DNA of 64,000 nt, from the NCBI RefSeq assembly GCF_047238125.1, contig NZ_JBDFMH010000001.1, positions 1,178,001 through 1,242,000 on the forward strand. The letters are read 5' to 3'. Positions 1-8,554 of this stretch are shown in pieces. Numbering within the stretch: position 1 is the stretch's first letter; every line of letters begins with the position of its first letter. A program made the position numbers and the translations under genes. The DNA is from JBDFMH01 sp047238125. GTDB taxonomy: Bacteria; Pseudomonadota; Alphaproteobacteria; Sphingomonadales; Sphingomonadaceae. The notes below the pieces were generated by a model. The model did no database searches. It was given only the letters and a program-made list of their open reading frames with translations, and was not told the origin of the DNA.

Positions 1-452
1 GCCGATTGGTGCGCTTTGCTAGCGAGGATGTCGGCCTGGCCGATCCGCAGGCGCTGGTGCAGTGCCTGGCCGCTAAGGACGCCTATGATTTCCTGGGGTC
101 GCCCGAAGGCGAACTCGCGATCGTGCAGGCCTGTCTCTATCTGGCGACCGCACCCAAATCCAACGCCGCCTATACCGCGCAGAAGGCGGCGTTCCGGTCC
201 GCCCGCGAGACGGGGTCGCTGATGCCACCGCCATCGATCCTGAATGCGCCCACCAAGCTTATGAAGGAGATCGGCTACGGCAAGGGCTATGCCTATGATC
301 ATGATAGCGACGAAGCTTTCTCGGGCGAGGATTACTGGCCCGCAGAGATGCGTCCACAGGACTATTATCGCCCATCGCCTCGCGGTTTCGAGGCGAAGAT
401 CGCCGAGCGCCTGGCCTATTGGGAAACGCTGCGCGCGGAACGGCGCGGATGA
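1..452 (+). CDS. rarA: Replication-associated recombination protein A (RarA/MgsA), C-terminal part
   Basis: This is the 3' end of an AAA+ ATPase of the RarA/MgsA/WRNIP1 family, which acts at stalled replication forks. Only about 148 residues are inside the window. The frame is open to the left edge and the reading begins R-L-V-R-F-A-S-E-D-V-G-L-A-D-P-Q-A-L, the conserved segment at the start of the MgsA C-terminal tetramerisation region. The later Y-G-K-G-Y-x-Y-D-H-D stretch and the P-R-G-F-E-A-K-I-A-E-R-L tail are also family signatures. The ATPase core lies upstream of the window. The stop overlaps the next start in ATGA, so translation is probably coupled to the YjbR-like gene. Confidence 0.9.
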   Translation, partial: RLVRFASEDVGLADPQALVQCLAAKDAYDFLGSPEGELAIVQACLYLATAPKSNAAYTAQKAAFRSARETGSLMPPPSILNAPTKLMKEIGYGKGYAYDHDSDEAFSGEDYWPAEMRPQDYYRPSPRGFEAKIAERLAYWETLRAERRG

Positions 453-790
453 CGTGGGACGACGTCTGCGCCATCGCGCGAGACCTGCCCGGCGTAGTCC
501 TAGGCACGAGTTACGGCACCCCCGCCCATAAGGTCCGCGGCAAGCTGATCACGCGATTGCGCGCGGAGGAAGGCGGGACGGTGATGGTGCTGCTCTTGCC
601 GATCGACGAGGTCGAGCATCTGATCGAAACCGACCCCGCCTGCTTCTATCAGACCCCGCATTATCAGGGCCATGGAGCGGTGCTGGTGCGGCTGCCCGAC
701 GCCGATCCTGATCGCGTCGCGACGCTTGTCGAGCGGGCCTGGTCGATCCGGGCATCGAAGGCGCAGCGTGGGATGCGCGGCGCAGACTGA
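449..790 (+). CDS. MmcQ/YjbR family protein
   Basis: A small protein of 113 residues, the usual size for the MmcQ/YjbR family (a CyaY-like fold often annotated as DNA-binding; the biochemical role is not established). The N-terminus MTWDDVCAIARDLPGV and the internal G-T-P-A-H-K-V-R-G-K motif fit the family. The start at 449 is preferred over an in-frame ATG at 419 because it forms an ATGA overlap with the rarA stop and matches the family N-terminus. The stop also overlaps the next start by 1 nt (TGATG), making a three-gene unit. Confidence 0.8.
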   Translation: MTWDDVCAIARDLPGVVLGTSYGTPAHKVRGKLITRLRAEEGGTVMVLLLPIDEVEHLIETDPACFYQTPHYQGHGAVLVRLPDADPDRVATLVERAWSIRASKAQRGMRGAD

Positions 791-1662
791 TGCGCGATTT
801 CACGAGCTTCGCCTGCATCGACTGGTCGGGACAGGCAGTCGCCCGTCCCAAGGGACTGGCCGTCGCCATCTGCGAAACCGGAAGCAACGCGCCTGAGCTG
901 ATCCGACCCGACGGGGGCTGGTCGCGCGGGCACATCCTCGATTGGCTGCGGCAGCAGGCGGCCGCGGGCGCCAACCTGCTGGTCGGCCTCGATCTCTCGC
1001 CCGCGCTGCCGTATGCCGATCGGACCGCTTATTTCCCGGGATGGCCCTCAAGCCCTGCCGATGCACGCGCGCTTTGGGCGATGGTCAATTCGGCCGGGAA
1101 CGAGGCGAGCGACCTGCTCTGCTCCACGGGCTTCCTCGCCCGGCCGGAAGCGCGCCGCCATTTCCGACTGCACCGCGAACAAGGCGATGCCTATCCGCCC
1201 GGCCGCGGCCGCCTGCGCCGATGCGAGGAGGGCCAGGCGGCGATGGGACTGTCGCCCTACAGCTGCTTCAACCTCGTCGGCGCGGCGCAAGTCGGCAAGT
1301 CGAGCCTTACCGGCATGCGCGTGCTGCACCGCCTGGCCGGTCAGGTGCCGGTCTGGCCGTTCGATCCGGTGCCGGCGCAGGGACCCGTGATCGTCGAGAT
1401 CTACACCGCACTGGCGGCTCGCGCCGCCGGCATGCCACGCGGACGCAGCAAGATCCGCGATGGTTCGACGCTCGACACTGCGCTGGCTGCGCTCGGCAGC
1501 GACGCGCATGTACCACTGGCCCGCTATGACGATCACAGCACCGATGCGATTCTGACCGCCGCCTGGTTGCGCCACGCCGCGGCCGATGCTTCGCTCTGGT
1601 CCCCAGCCGGGCTGACGCCGGAGATCGCGCGAACCGAGGGCTGGACGTTCGGCGTCACCTGA
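790..1662 (+). CDS. Uncharacterised protein, possible DUF429-like RNase H-fold protein
   Basis: A 290-residue protein that I do not recognise with certainty. The N-terminal F-A-C-I-D-W-S-G segment, a second acidic strand L-V-G-L-D-L-S about 60 residues later, and a late Y-D-D-H-S-T-D-A-I-L motif resemble the spaced aspartates of RNase H-like folds such as DUF429. That is inference from motif spacing only. There is no signal peptide or membrane segment. It starts on the last base of the yjbR stop codon, so it is probably co-translated with rarA and yjbR, which would place it in a DNA-maintenance context. tRNA-Thr follows 19 nt after the stop. Confidence 0.6.
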   Translation: MRDFTSFACIDWSGQAVARPKGLAVAICETGSNAPELIRPDGGWSRGHILDWLRQQAAAGANLLVGLDLSPALPYADRTAYFPGWPSSPADARALWAMVNSAGNEASDLLCSTGFLARPEARRHFRLHREQGDAYPPGRGRLRRCEEGQAAMGLSPYSCFNLVGAAQVGKSSLTGMRVLHRLAGQVPVWPFDPVPAQGPVIVEIYTALAARAAGMPRGRSKIRDGSTLDTALAALGSDAHVPLARYDDHSTDAILTAAWLRHAAADASLWSPAGLTPEIARTEGWTFGVT

Positions 1663-1681
1663 CGCATGGAGGCGCCGGATC

Positions 1682-1757
1682 GCCGGTTTAGCTCAGCTGG
1701 TAGAGCAGCGGTTTTGTAAACCGAAGGTCGCGGGTTCGATTCCTGCAACCGGCACCA
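1682..1757 (+). tRNA. tRNA-Thr (anticodon TGT)
   Basis: A complete cloverleaf with an encoded CCA end. The 7-bp acceptor GCCGGTT (1682-1688) pairs with AACCGGC (1747-1753). The D arm is GCTC/GAGC and the T loop is TTCGATT. The anticodon TGT at 1715-1717 reads ACA (threonine). The outermost anticodon-stem pair is G/A, which is tolerated. Confidence 0.97.
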
Positions 1758-1788
1758 CTTACCGGATCGCACCGTTAGGCGAGCTTAA

Positions 1789-2826
1789 TCAGGCCGTGTG
1801 GACGCGGTTCCGGCCACTATCCTTGGCAGCGTAGAGCAGCGCATCCGCCCGGACGAGCACGTCTTCCAGCGGCTCGCCCGGCGCCACCGCCACCAATCCG
1901 CCGGAAAAGGTGATCTCGCCCAGCGGCGCATCCGATTCGCGCAGGCGGAAGCGCTTCTCCTGCACCACCTCGCGGGCATCCTCGAGCAGGGCCAGCGCGC
2001 CGGCCAGCTCGATACCGGAAAACAGCACGGCGAACTCCTCACCGCCGTGACGGGCGATCAGATGCCCCTCGCAGCTGGTGGTCAGAGTGCTTGCGATCGC
2101 TTTCAGCACGCGATCGCCGACCGCGTGGCCGAAGCGATCGTTGACGGCCTTGAACCGGTCGATATCGCAGAGCGCGACGCACATCGGCACCGATTGTCGA
2201 CGCTTGGCGAAGAATTCCTCCCCGAACGCGCGCCGGTTGGGCAACCCGGTCAGCGGATCGCGGCGCGCGTCGTCGCGCGCCTCGTCGAGCTTCTCGCGCA
2301 GATCGCGCGCCTCGTGCGTCGCCGCTTCGAGCCGGTTCTCGGCCGATCGGATGCGTTCCAGCATCGATCCGGTAATCCGCACCAGCCCATCGACTTCGAG
2401 GTTGTTCTTGAGTTCGCGCATCGCCGCCGCTCCCGCCTGGAGATCGCGGCCGAAATCCTGGGTCTCGGCGTGGATCGCGGTCACGATATCCTCGAAGCCG
2501 CGCACTTGCGCCTGGGTCTTCTCGACGATCGCGTCGATACGGCCCTGGCGCTCGCTCGTCGCCGGCTGGACATCGAATGGCCGCGTATCGACGGCGTGGC
2601 CCAACCGGGCGATATCGCTGTGCGTCAGCCGCACGCCGCCTTCGACGATCGCGGAGACCGCATCCGCCAGCTTGCCATCAGGTTCGGCCAGCATGCGATA
2701 GGCAAAGGCGTAATGGGCCGGATCGGGGGACAGCCGGTGCGCTGCGAGAAAGTCGCCGATCTGCTCGAACAGATTCTGCATCCGTTCAGCAGGATCATCG
2801 ATCCTTGCATTGCCTGCCGTGCCCAT
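1789..2826 (-). CDS. Diguanylate cyclase (GGDEF domain)
   Basis: Predicted to make cyclic di-GMP from two GTP. Counting from an upstream TTG codon at 2850, the GGDEF domain begins at D-P-L-T-G-L-P-N-R-R (about 198-207) and carries an intact GGEEF active-site loop at 269-273. No RxxD inhibitory site is visible five residues before it, so product inhibition may be absent. The N-terminal ~100 residues and a coiled-coil-like stretch (about 155-195, rich in E/R/L) have no transmembrane segment, so the enzyme is probably cytosolic with an unknown sensory part. ATG at 2826 is chosen over the TTG because a G-rich Shine-Dalgarno precedes it; ATG at 2781 is also possible. It stands alone, with the tRNA on one side and the E2 gene 120 nt away. 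Confidence 0.92.
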   Translation of the reverse strand: MGTAGNARIDDPAERMQNLFEQIGDFLAAHRLSPDPAHYAFAYRMLAEPDGKLADAVSAIVEGGVRLTHSDIARLGHAVDTRPFDVQPATSERQGRIDAIVEKTQAQVRGFEDIVTAIHAETQDFGRDLQAGAAAMRELKNNLEVDGLVRITGSMLERIRSAENRLEAATHEARDLREKLDEARDDARRDPLTGLPNRRAFGEEFFAKRRQSVPMCVALCDIDRFKAVNDRFGHAVGDRVLKAIASTLTTSCEGHLIARHGGEEFAVLFSGIELAGALALLEDAREVVQEKRFRLRESDAPLGEITFSGGLVAVAPGEPLEDVLVRADALLYAAKDSGRNRVHTA

Positions 2827-2973
2827 GGGCCCCCACCCGCTCGATCTCAACCTGGCGCATATCCCGCGCGAACCCGATCCCTAGCAGGCAATCGCTAAAA
2901 GCAAGTAACCAGAAATGTCAGGCAGCGGCGGAATTGCGTGGTTTGTGGCCACTGTTGCATCGCCGCAACCCGA

Positions 2974-4251
2974 TCAATCCACGAACAGCAGGGCCGGTGT
3001 TTCCAGCAGCTTGCGCGCCGCCTGCACGAAGCTGGCGGCGTCCCACCCATCGACGACGCGGTGATCGCAACTGATCGAAAGGTTCATCAGCTTGGCGACT
3101 GCGATCTCACCGTCGCGAATCACGGGGCGCTCGATCACGCGGTTCGGGCCGATGATCGCGACTTCGGGGCGATTGATCACCGGCGTGGTCGCAATCCCGC
3201 CGAGCGGGCCCAGCGAGGTCAGCGTGAGGGTGGAGCCGGACAGCTCGCTGCTCTGCGCCTTGCCGCTGCGTGCGGCGTCGGCCAGGCGGCGGATCTCGGT
3301 CGCCAGCTGCCAGATATTTCGGCTCTCGGCATCGCGGATGACCGGCACCATCAGCCCCGCGTCGGTTTGCGTCGCGATACCCAGATGGACCGCGCCGAAG
3401 CGCGTGACGAAGCCCGCCTCGTCGTCGTAGCGGGCGTTGATCATCGGAAAATCCGGGATCGCCTTGCAGATCGCAGTGATCAGCAGCGGCAGCATCGTCA
3501 GCTTGGGCCGGTCGCCACGAGTCGCATTCAGGTCCTCGCGCAGCGCTTCCAGCTTCGTGACGTCGATCTCCTCCACATAGGTGAAGTGCGGGATGGCGCG
3601 CTTGGCGGCCGCCATATTCTCCGCGATCCGGCGGCGCAGGCCGATCACGCGGACCTGTTCATCGGCGCGCTTGCCGGCCGCACCGCGATAGCCATGGTTA
3701 TAGGTCAGGAAGGCATCAAGATCGGCGTGGCGCACGCGCCCGTCGGCCGCCGGCTTCACCTGCGTGAGATCGATGCCGAGATCCCTGGCACGCGCCCGCA
3801 CGGCCGGCGACGCGATGACCTTGGCCGCAGCCGGGATCGGACTGGCGGGCGGCTCCGCAGCTGCGGGAGCCTCTGTTGGCCGGGTCGGCTCCGGGTCGGC
3901 CACGGGCACAGGCTTAGCAGGGCTCTCCACCACGGGATCGGGCCGTGAGACCTGACCGGCCTCGTTCGGGGCGACCTGCACAGTCGGCTCCGGCGCTTCG
4001 GACAGCTCGCCCTCGACTTCGAAGACGGCCAGCATCGATCCGATCGCGAGCTGATCGCCGACCGCGCCGGCAAGCTCGACGATGGTGCCGGCCACCGGCG
4101 CGGTCATCTCGACGGTTGCCTTGTCCGTCATCATGTCGGCCAGCGGCGCGTCTTCCTCGATGACATCGCCCACCTTGACGTGCCAGGCGACGATCTCCGC
4201 TTCGGCGATGCCCTCGCCGATATCCGGCAGCTTGAACGTGAACGTCGCCAC
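2974..4251 (-). CDS. bkdB: Branched-chain 2-oxoacid dehydrogenase E2 (dihydrolipoamide acyltransferase)
   Basis: E2 core of a 2-oxoacid dehydrogenase complex; it moves the acyl group from E1 to CoA. The 425 residues show one lipoyl domain with the target lysine in D-M-M-T-D-K44-A, a Pro/Ala/Glu linker (about 85-145), a peripheral-subunit-binding domain (S-P-A-V-R-A-R-A-R-D-L-G-I-D-L) and the catalytic domain with H397-R-V-V-D401-G. Its ATG directly follows the E1beta stop, so it is the third gene of the operon. Gene order and the E1alpha N-terminus favour the branched-chain (valine/leucine/isoleucine) complex over pyruvate. No lipoamide dehydrogenase gene is present nearby. Confidence 0.93.
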   Translation of the reverse strand: MATFTFKLPDIGEGIAEAEIVAWHVKVGDVIEEDAPLADMMTDKATVEMTAPVAGTIVELAGAVGDQLAIGSMLAVFEVEGELSEAPEPTVQVAPNEAGQVSRPDPVVESPAKPVPVADPEPTRPTEAPAAAEPPASPIPAAAKVIASPAVRARARDLGIDLTQVKPAADGRVRHADLDAFLTYNHGYRGAAGKRADEQVRVIGLRRRIAENMAAAKRAIPHFTYVEEIDVTKLEALREDLNATRGDRPKLTMLPLLITAICKAIPDFPMINARYDDEAGFVTRFGAVHLGIATQTDAGLMVPVIRDAESRNIWQLATEIRRLADAARSGKAQSSELSGSTLTLTSLGPLGGIATTPVINRPEVAIIGPNRVIERPVIRDGEIAVAKLMNLSISCDHRVVDGWDAASFVQAARKLLETPALLFVD

Positions 4252-5280
4252 TCAGTCCTCCATGACCCGCTTGATCGCCTCGCCCAGACGGACGGGGCCG
4301 GGGAAATATGCCCATTCCAGCGAATGCGGATAGGGCGTGTCCCAGCCCGTCACGCGCTCCACTGGCGCCTCGAGATGGTGGAAGCAGCGCTCTTGCACCA
4401 GCGCCGCCAGCTCAGCACCAAAGCCGCCGGTCCGCGTCGCCTCGTGCACCACCACGCAACGCCCGGTCTTCTTCACCGACGCCTCGATCGTCTCGATATC
4501 CAGCGGCACCAGCGTACGCAGGTCGATCAGATCGGCGTCCAGCCCCTTGTCCGCGATCAGCGCCGCCGCAACGTGCACCATCGTGCCATAGGCCAGGATG
4601 GTCACGTCACCGCCCTCGCGAACCAGGTTCGCCTTGCCCAGCGGGATCTTGTAATAGCCTTCCGGAACTGCGGCGGCGGGATGCTTCGCCCAGGGCGTCA
4701 CCGGCCGGCCGTAATGACCGTCAAAGGGGCCGTTATAGATCCGCTTCGGCTCGAAGAAGATCACCGGATCATTGTCCTCGATCGATGCGATCAGCAGCCC
4801 CTTGGCGTCATAGGGCGTCGACGGCACCACCGTCTTCAGTCCCGCGACATGGGTGAAGATGCCCTCCGGGCTCTGGCTGTGGGTCTGCCCGCCGAAGATG
4901 CCGCCGCCAAATGGGGATCGCACCGTCAGCGGCGCGGTATACTCGCCGGCCGAACGATAGCGCAGCCGCGCGGCTTCGGAGACGAGCTGGTCGAGCGCCG
5001 GGTAGATATAGTCCGCGAACTGGATCTCCGGCACCGGGCGCAGTCCATAGGTCGCCATGCCGACCGAGACGCCGATGATGCCGAGCTCGTTGATCGGCGT
5101 ATCGAACACGCGGGTCTTGCCATATTTCTTCTGCAAGCCCGCGGTCGCCTTGAACACTCCGCCGAAATAGCCGACGTCCTCGCCCATCACGACGATCGTC
5201 GGATCACGATCCATGCAGATGTCGATGGCGCTGTTGATCGCCTCGATCATGTTCATCGTCTTGGTGTCGCCGTCGCTCAT
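4252..5280 (-). CDS. bkdA2: Branched-chain 2-oxoacid dehydrogenase E1 beta subunit
   Basis: Beta subunit of the thiamine-diphosphate E1 component that decarboxylates branched-chain 2-oxoacids. At 342 residues it is full length. It carries the transketolase pyrimidine-binding fold (M-G-E-D-V-G-Y-F-G-G-V-F), the R-V-F-D-T-P-I-N-E motif and a C-terminal transketolase domain with V-V-H-E-A-T-R-T-G-G-F-G. The ATG overlaps the E1alpha stop in ATGA, and the stop abuts the E2 start, so the three subunits should be made together. Confidence 0.93.
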   Translation of the reverse strand: MSDGDTKTMNMIEAINSAIDICMDRDPTIVVMGEDVGYFGGVFKATAGLQKKYGKTRVFDTPINELGIIGVSVGMATYGLRPVPEIQFADYIYPALDQLVSEAARLRYRSAGEYTAPLTVRSPFGGGIFGGQTHSQSPEGIFTHVAGLKTVVPSTPYDAKGLLIASIEDNDPVIFFEPKRIYNGPFDGHYGRPVTPWAKHPAAAVPEGYYKIPLGKANLVREGGDVTILAYGTMVHVAAALIADKGLDADLIDLRTLVPLDIETIEASVKKTGRCVVVHEATRTGGFGAELAALVQERCFHHLEAPVERVTGWDTPYPHSLEWAYFPGPVRLGEAIKRVMED

Positions 5281-6545
5281 ATCCCGGCGGCCTCGCGCTC
5301 TGCGGTCATCTGCGCGCTCTGCTCCTTCAGGTGCCAGGGCATCTCCTCGAACACATCCTCGAACATCGTCGAGAAGGGCTGGTGCATGCCATCACCCAGG
5401 ATGCCCTGCTTCTCGGCTTCCTTGGCGGCGACCTTCACCTGCTCGGCCACGTCGCGATCCATCGCGGCATGGCGGTCCTCGTCCCACTCGCCAAGCGCGA
5501 TCAGATGGTCGCGCAGCCGGGCGACCGGGTCGCCCAGCGGCCATTTCGGACGTTCCTCGGCCGAACGATATTTGCTCGGATCGTCCGAAGTGGAATGGCC
5601 CTCGGCGCGATAGGTGAAGTGCTCGATCAGCGTCGCGCCATAATTGTTGCGCGCCCGCTCCGCCGCCCACTCGGTCGCTGCATAGACCGCCAGGATATCG
5701 TTGCCGTCCACCCGCAGGCCCGCAATGCCATAGCCGATCGCGCGCGCCGCGAAGGTCGTCTCCTCCGCCCCGGCGAAGCCCGAATAGCTGGAGATCGCCC
5801 ACTGGTTGTTGACCACGTTCAGGATCACCGGCGCGCGATAGACCGCGGCGAAGGTGGCGGCCGAATGGAAATCGCCCTCCGCAGTCGATCCTTCCCCGCA
5901 CCAGGCCGACGCGATCCGCGTATCCCCGCGTGAAGCCGACGCCATCGAGAAGCCCACCGCCTGCGGCATCTGGGTGGCGAGATTGCCGGAAATCGAGAAG
6001 AAGCTGGCGCCCTTCGCCGAATACATGATCGGCATCTGGCGGCCGAGCAGTCGATCGCCCTTGTTCGAATAGACCTGGCACATCATGTCGACCAGCGACC
6101 ATTCACGCGCAATCAGGATCGCCTGCTGCCGGTAGCTGGGGAACACCATGTCGTCGCGGTGCAAAGCGTGCGCGGCGCCGACCGAGGTCGCCTCCTCGCC
6201 GGTGCATTTCATGTAGAAACTGGTCTTGCCCTGGCGCTGGGCGCGGTACATCCGGTCGTCATAGGCGCGGGTCAGCGCCATATGGCGCAGCATCTGCCGC
6301 AGCCGATCGGGCGAGAGCTTCGGATCCCAGGGACCGACCGCGCGATGATCGTCATCGAGCACGCGTACCAGTTGATAGGCGTGGCCGCGCATCGACGCAG
6401 GATCGGCCGAAATGTCCGGCCGCTCTACGGCCCCCGCGACACCGCGGTCGAATTCGGCATAGTCCACCGCATCGCCGGGGCGAAACCGCGGCTCGGGAAT
6501 ATGCAGGCTCATCGGGCGCAGATTGCGCCCAGCCGGGTCGGTCAT
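5277..6545 (-). CDS. bkdA1: Branched-chain 2-oxoacid dehydrogenase E1 alpha subunit
   Basis: Alpha subunit of the E1 component, first gene of the operon. The thiamine-diphosphate motif is readable as G-E-G-S-T-A-E-G-D-F followed ~25 residues later by V-V-N-N-Q-W-A-I-S. The N-terminal I-P-E-P-R-F-R-P-G-D extension and R-A-E-G-H-S-T-S-D-D-P-S-K-Y-R loop are typical of branched-chain E1alpha rather than PDH. The open frame extends upstream to 6617, but ATG at 6545 is preferred: a GAGG lies 9 nt before it and the extra N-terminal 24 residues look non-coding. This gives about 422 residues. Confidence 0.92.
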   Translation of the reverse strand: MTDPAGRNLRPMSLHIPEPRFRPGDAVDYAEFDRGVAGAVERPDISADPASMRGHAYQLVRVLDDDHRAVGPWDPKLSPDRLRQMLRHMALTRAYDDRMYRAQRQGKTSFYMKCTGEEATSVGAAHALHRDDMVFPSYRQQAILIAREWSLVDMMCQVYSNKGDRLLGRQMPIMYSAKGASFFSISGNLATQMPQAVGFSMASASRGDTRIASAWCGEGSTAEGDFHSAATFAAVYRAPVILNVVNNQWAISSYSGFAGAEETTFAARAIGYGIAGLRVDGNDILAVYAATEWAAERARNNYGATLIEHFTYRAEGHSTSDDPSKYRSAEERPKWPLGDPVARLRDHLIALGEWDEDRHAAMDRDVAEQVKVAAKEAEKQGILGDGMHQPFSTMFEDVFEEMPWHLKEQSAQMTAEREAAGI

Positions 6546-6699
6546 CCTCACCATCCTCGCGCAATGGGCCGGCGATCGAACGCCGCTGGTCCCGCATCGT
6601 CTCCCGCCCGGGACCAAAAAGCTACCCGGAGAAAGTTGTGCGCGGCTGTTATTTTATTTCGCAGCGCTTGGCGAGTCTTCTGATGGGCAGGCACGGCAG

Positions 6700-6729
6700 A
6701 AGGGGCGACCGCTGCGGCGGCCGCCCCTT
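6700..6729 (-). terminator. Stable hairpin downstream of the glycine-zipper gene
   Basis: AAGGGGCG at 6700-6707 pairs perfectly with CGCCCCTT at 6722-6729 (8 bp), with further GC pairing inside the loop. It lies about 20 nt beyond the stop of the glycine-zipper gene on the minus strand. There is no clear U-run, so it may terminate poorly or protect the 3' end of the mRNA. The rest of 6546-6749 appears to hold only the bkd promoter region and no gene. Confidence 0.5.
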
Positions 6730-6749
6730 CCCGTCACTCGAAATCCGGA

Positions 6750-7115
6750 TCAGCGGCGATAGCAGGGCGCGCCATCAGACTTGTCGATGGCACGGCCCGC
6801 CAGGGCGCCGGCCCCGGCACCGAGGATCGTACCAAGCGTGCGATCCCCGCGGCCGGCGATTTCGCGTCCGGCCAGCGCGCCGACGATGCCGCCGATTGCA
6901 AGGCCGCCATTGCCCTTGTCGTAGCAGCGCTGATTGTAACGCGCCCCGCGATTATAGCGCCGATTGTCGCGGCGATCGCGCCACCCGGCCTGCTGAAAAT
7001 AGCCATTGTCGCCATTCTGCCAGGCGACCGGCGCGTTCCAAACCTGCGCGGGCGCAGCGACGGTCGGGACGACCATGGCGGCGGACAAGGCGGCGGCGGT
7101 GAGGAACTTCATCAT
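6750..7115 (-). CDS. Exported glycine-zipper (17 kDa surface antigen-like) protein
   Basis: About 121 residues starting M-M-K-F-L-T-A-A-A-L-S-A-A-M with a Sec signal peptide likely cleaved near V-A-A-P-A. The middle is rich in Arg, Asn, Tyr and Gln (a basic, possibly disordered linker). The C-terminal part has a glycine zipper, G-G-L-A-I-G-G-I-V-G-A-L-A-G-R-E-I-A-G-R-style, followed by a second G-A-G-A-G-A-L-A-G-R repeat, as in the glycine-zipper 2TM/SmpA-like antigen families that insert into or line the outer membrane. ATG at 7115 is chosen because GGGAG sits 8 nt upstream; the open frame extends further (7193) but would remove the N-terminal signal peptide. It follows the histidine kinase gene by about 74 nt on the same strand. 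Confidence 0.8.
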   Translation of the reverse strand: MMKFLTAAALSAAMVVPTVAAPAQVWNAPVAWQNGDNGYFQQAGWRDRRDNRRYNRGARYNQRCYDKGNGGLAIGGIVGALAGREIAGRGDRTLGTILGAGAGALAGRAIDKSDGAPCYRR

Positions 7116-7189
7116 GGTGGTACTCCCTTGAAAACTGATGGGAGCTTTCTGGCCGATTCGCGTTGACCGCGATCTGAACGGTGCCGTTA

Positions 7190-8554
7190 TCAATTGTTCA
7201 GATCGGCCCTGATCGGAAAGCAGGCGATCGCCTCGATCCCGCCGCCGACCCGATCTTCCAGCCGCAGCGTGCCGCCATGTGCCTGCGCGATCGCGCGCGC
7301 GATCGTCAGCCCCAGACCGATCCCGCCGGTTTCGCGACTGCGCGACGGTTCACCGCGCTGGAACGGCTGGAACAGCCGCTCACGCCACTCCGCCGGCACG
7401 CCAGGCCCCCGGTCGGCAATCCGCACCTCCGCCATCTCGCCACTGCGGGCGAGGATCAGTTCGACCGACTTCCCATAGTCGACGCCATTGTCGATCAGGT
7501 TCTGCAGCAGCCGTTCCAATGCGACCGGATCGCCGAGGATGGTCACCGGCTCGATCGACCCCAGCCGCACCGGCCGCTCCACCTCCCGCTCATGCTCGGC
7601 CAGCCGGCGCAGCAGCGCATCGAGCCGGACGGGCACGGGATCGACCGGGGCCATCCCCTTCACGAAGCCGATCGTGGCCGCGATCATCGCGCGCATCTGT
7701 TCGATATCGGCCTGCACCTTGTCACGCACCTGATCGGGCGCGGCTTCGATCCGGAACGCGATGCGGGTCAGCGGCGTGCGCAGATCGTGCGCGATCGCGC
7801 CGATCATCGCGGTTCGTTCGGCAACATAATCTTCAAGCCTGCCCTGCATGCGGTTGAGCGCGTTGGCGGCGACGCGCAGCTCGGCCGGCCCCTCTTCGGG
7901 CACTTTCGGCGCCAGCGGATCGCTGCCCATCGCGTCCGCGGCATCGGCGAAGCGGCGGATCGGCCGCGTCAAACGCCGCGCGAAGACGAACGCGAACGGC
8001 GCCAGCAGCAGCGCGGAGAGGCCGAACCAGATCAGCGTGCGTCGCTGCCAGGTGTTCAGCATCGGCCGCGGCGGCGTCTGCACCACGCGCCATCCCGCCC
8101 CGGTATCCAGCCCGGCGATCACGGTGTTGAAGAAGATCGGCTCGCCGCGGCGAATCGGCACCAGCCCGACCACCTTGCGATCATCGAACGGAAAGGTGCC
8201 GCGCTGGTCGGGCTCGAAGAACAGGCGCACGCGTGTGGCCGGCACGCGCAGGCGATCAGCCAGTTGCGCGGTGAAGGCCGGATCGGTCGCCATGCCCTCC
8301 GCCCCGCCGGGTGCCGACCTTTGAAGCTGGGCGCTTAAGGCCCGGTCGCGATCGTCATGCCGGTGGCGGCGGCCATCACGCGGCACCGTGCCCGACAGCG
8401 CCTCGGCGATGTCGGACAGCCGGTTGAAATCAGGGCGCGGCGGCCGGAGCGAGAGGAACAGGCCGATCGACAGCGCCTGGGTCACGATCAGGCTGGCGAG
8501 CAGCAGCAGCAGCGTCTGCCAGACGATCGGCAGGCCGCGCGCGCGCCAGATCAT
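7190..8554 (-). CDS. Two-component sensor histidine kinase of the exporter operon
   Basis: A 454-residue membrane kinase. One transmembrane helix lies at about 10-35 and a second at about 172-193, enclosing a periplasmic sensor of ~135 residues. Then comes HAMP (R-L-T-R-P-I-R-R-F-A-D-A-A-D-A), the dimerisation/phosphoacceptor box I-A-H256-D-L-R-T-P-L, the N box N-L-I-D-N-G-V-D-Y-G, and G boxes D-R-G-P-G-V-P and G-I-G-L-G-L-T-I-A. All catalytic motifs are intact (EnvZ/CpxA-like layout). Its ATG overlaps the response-regulator stop in ATGA, so kinase and regulator are a cognate pair produced with the MacAB-like exporter. Confidence 0.93.
   Translation of the reverse strand: MIWRARGLPIVWQTLLLLLASLIVTQALSIGLFLSLRPPRPDFNRLSDIAEALSGTVPRDGRRHRHDDRDRALSAQLQRSAPGGAEGMATDPAFTAQLADRLRVPATRVRLFFEPDQRGTFPFDDRKVVGLVPIRRGEPIFFNTVIAGLDTGAGWRVVQTPPRPMLNTWQRRTLIWFGLSALLLAPFAFVFARRLTRPIRRFADAADAMGSDPLAPKVPEEGPAELRVAANALNRMQGRLEDYVAERTAMIGAIAHDLRTPLTRIAFRIEAAPDQVRDKVQADIEQMRAMIAATIGFVKGMAPVDPVPVRLDALLRRLAEHEREVERPVRLGSIEPVTILGDPVALERLLQNLIDNGVDYGKSVELILARSGEMAEVRIADRGPGVPAEWRERLFQPFQRGEPSRSRETGGIGLGLTIARAIAQAHGGTLRLEDRVGGGIEAIACFPIRADLNN

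Noticed and set aside
2827..2850. TTG start for the diguanylate cyclase
   Set aside because: ATG at 2826 has a better G-rich ribosome site and gives the same domain content.
1798..2898. 366-codon frame antisense to the diguanylate cyclase
   Set aside because: It mirrors the GGDEF gene and has no motif of its own; the minus-strand gene has an intact GGEEF site.
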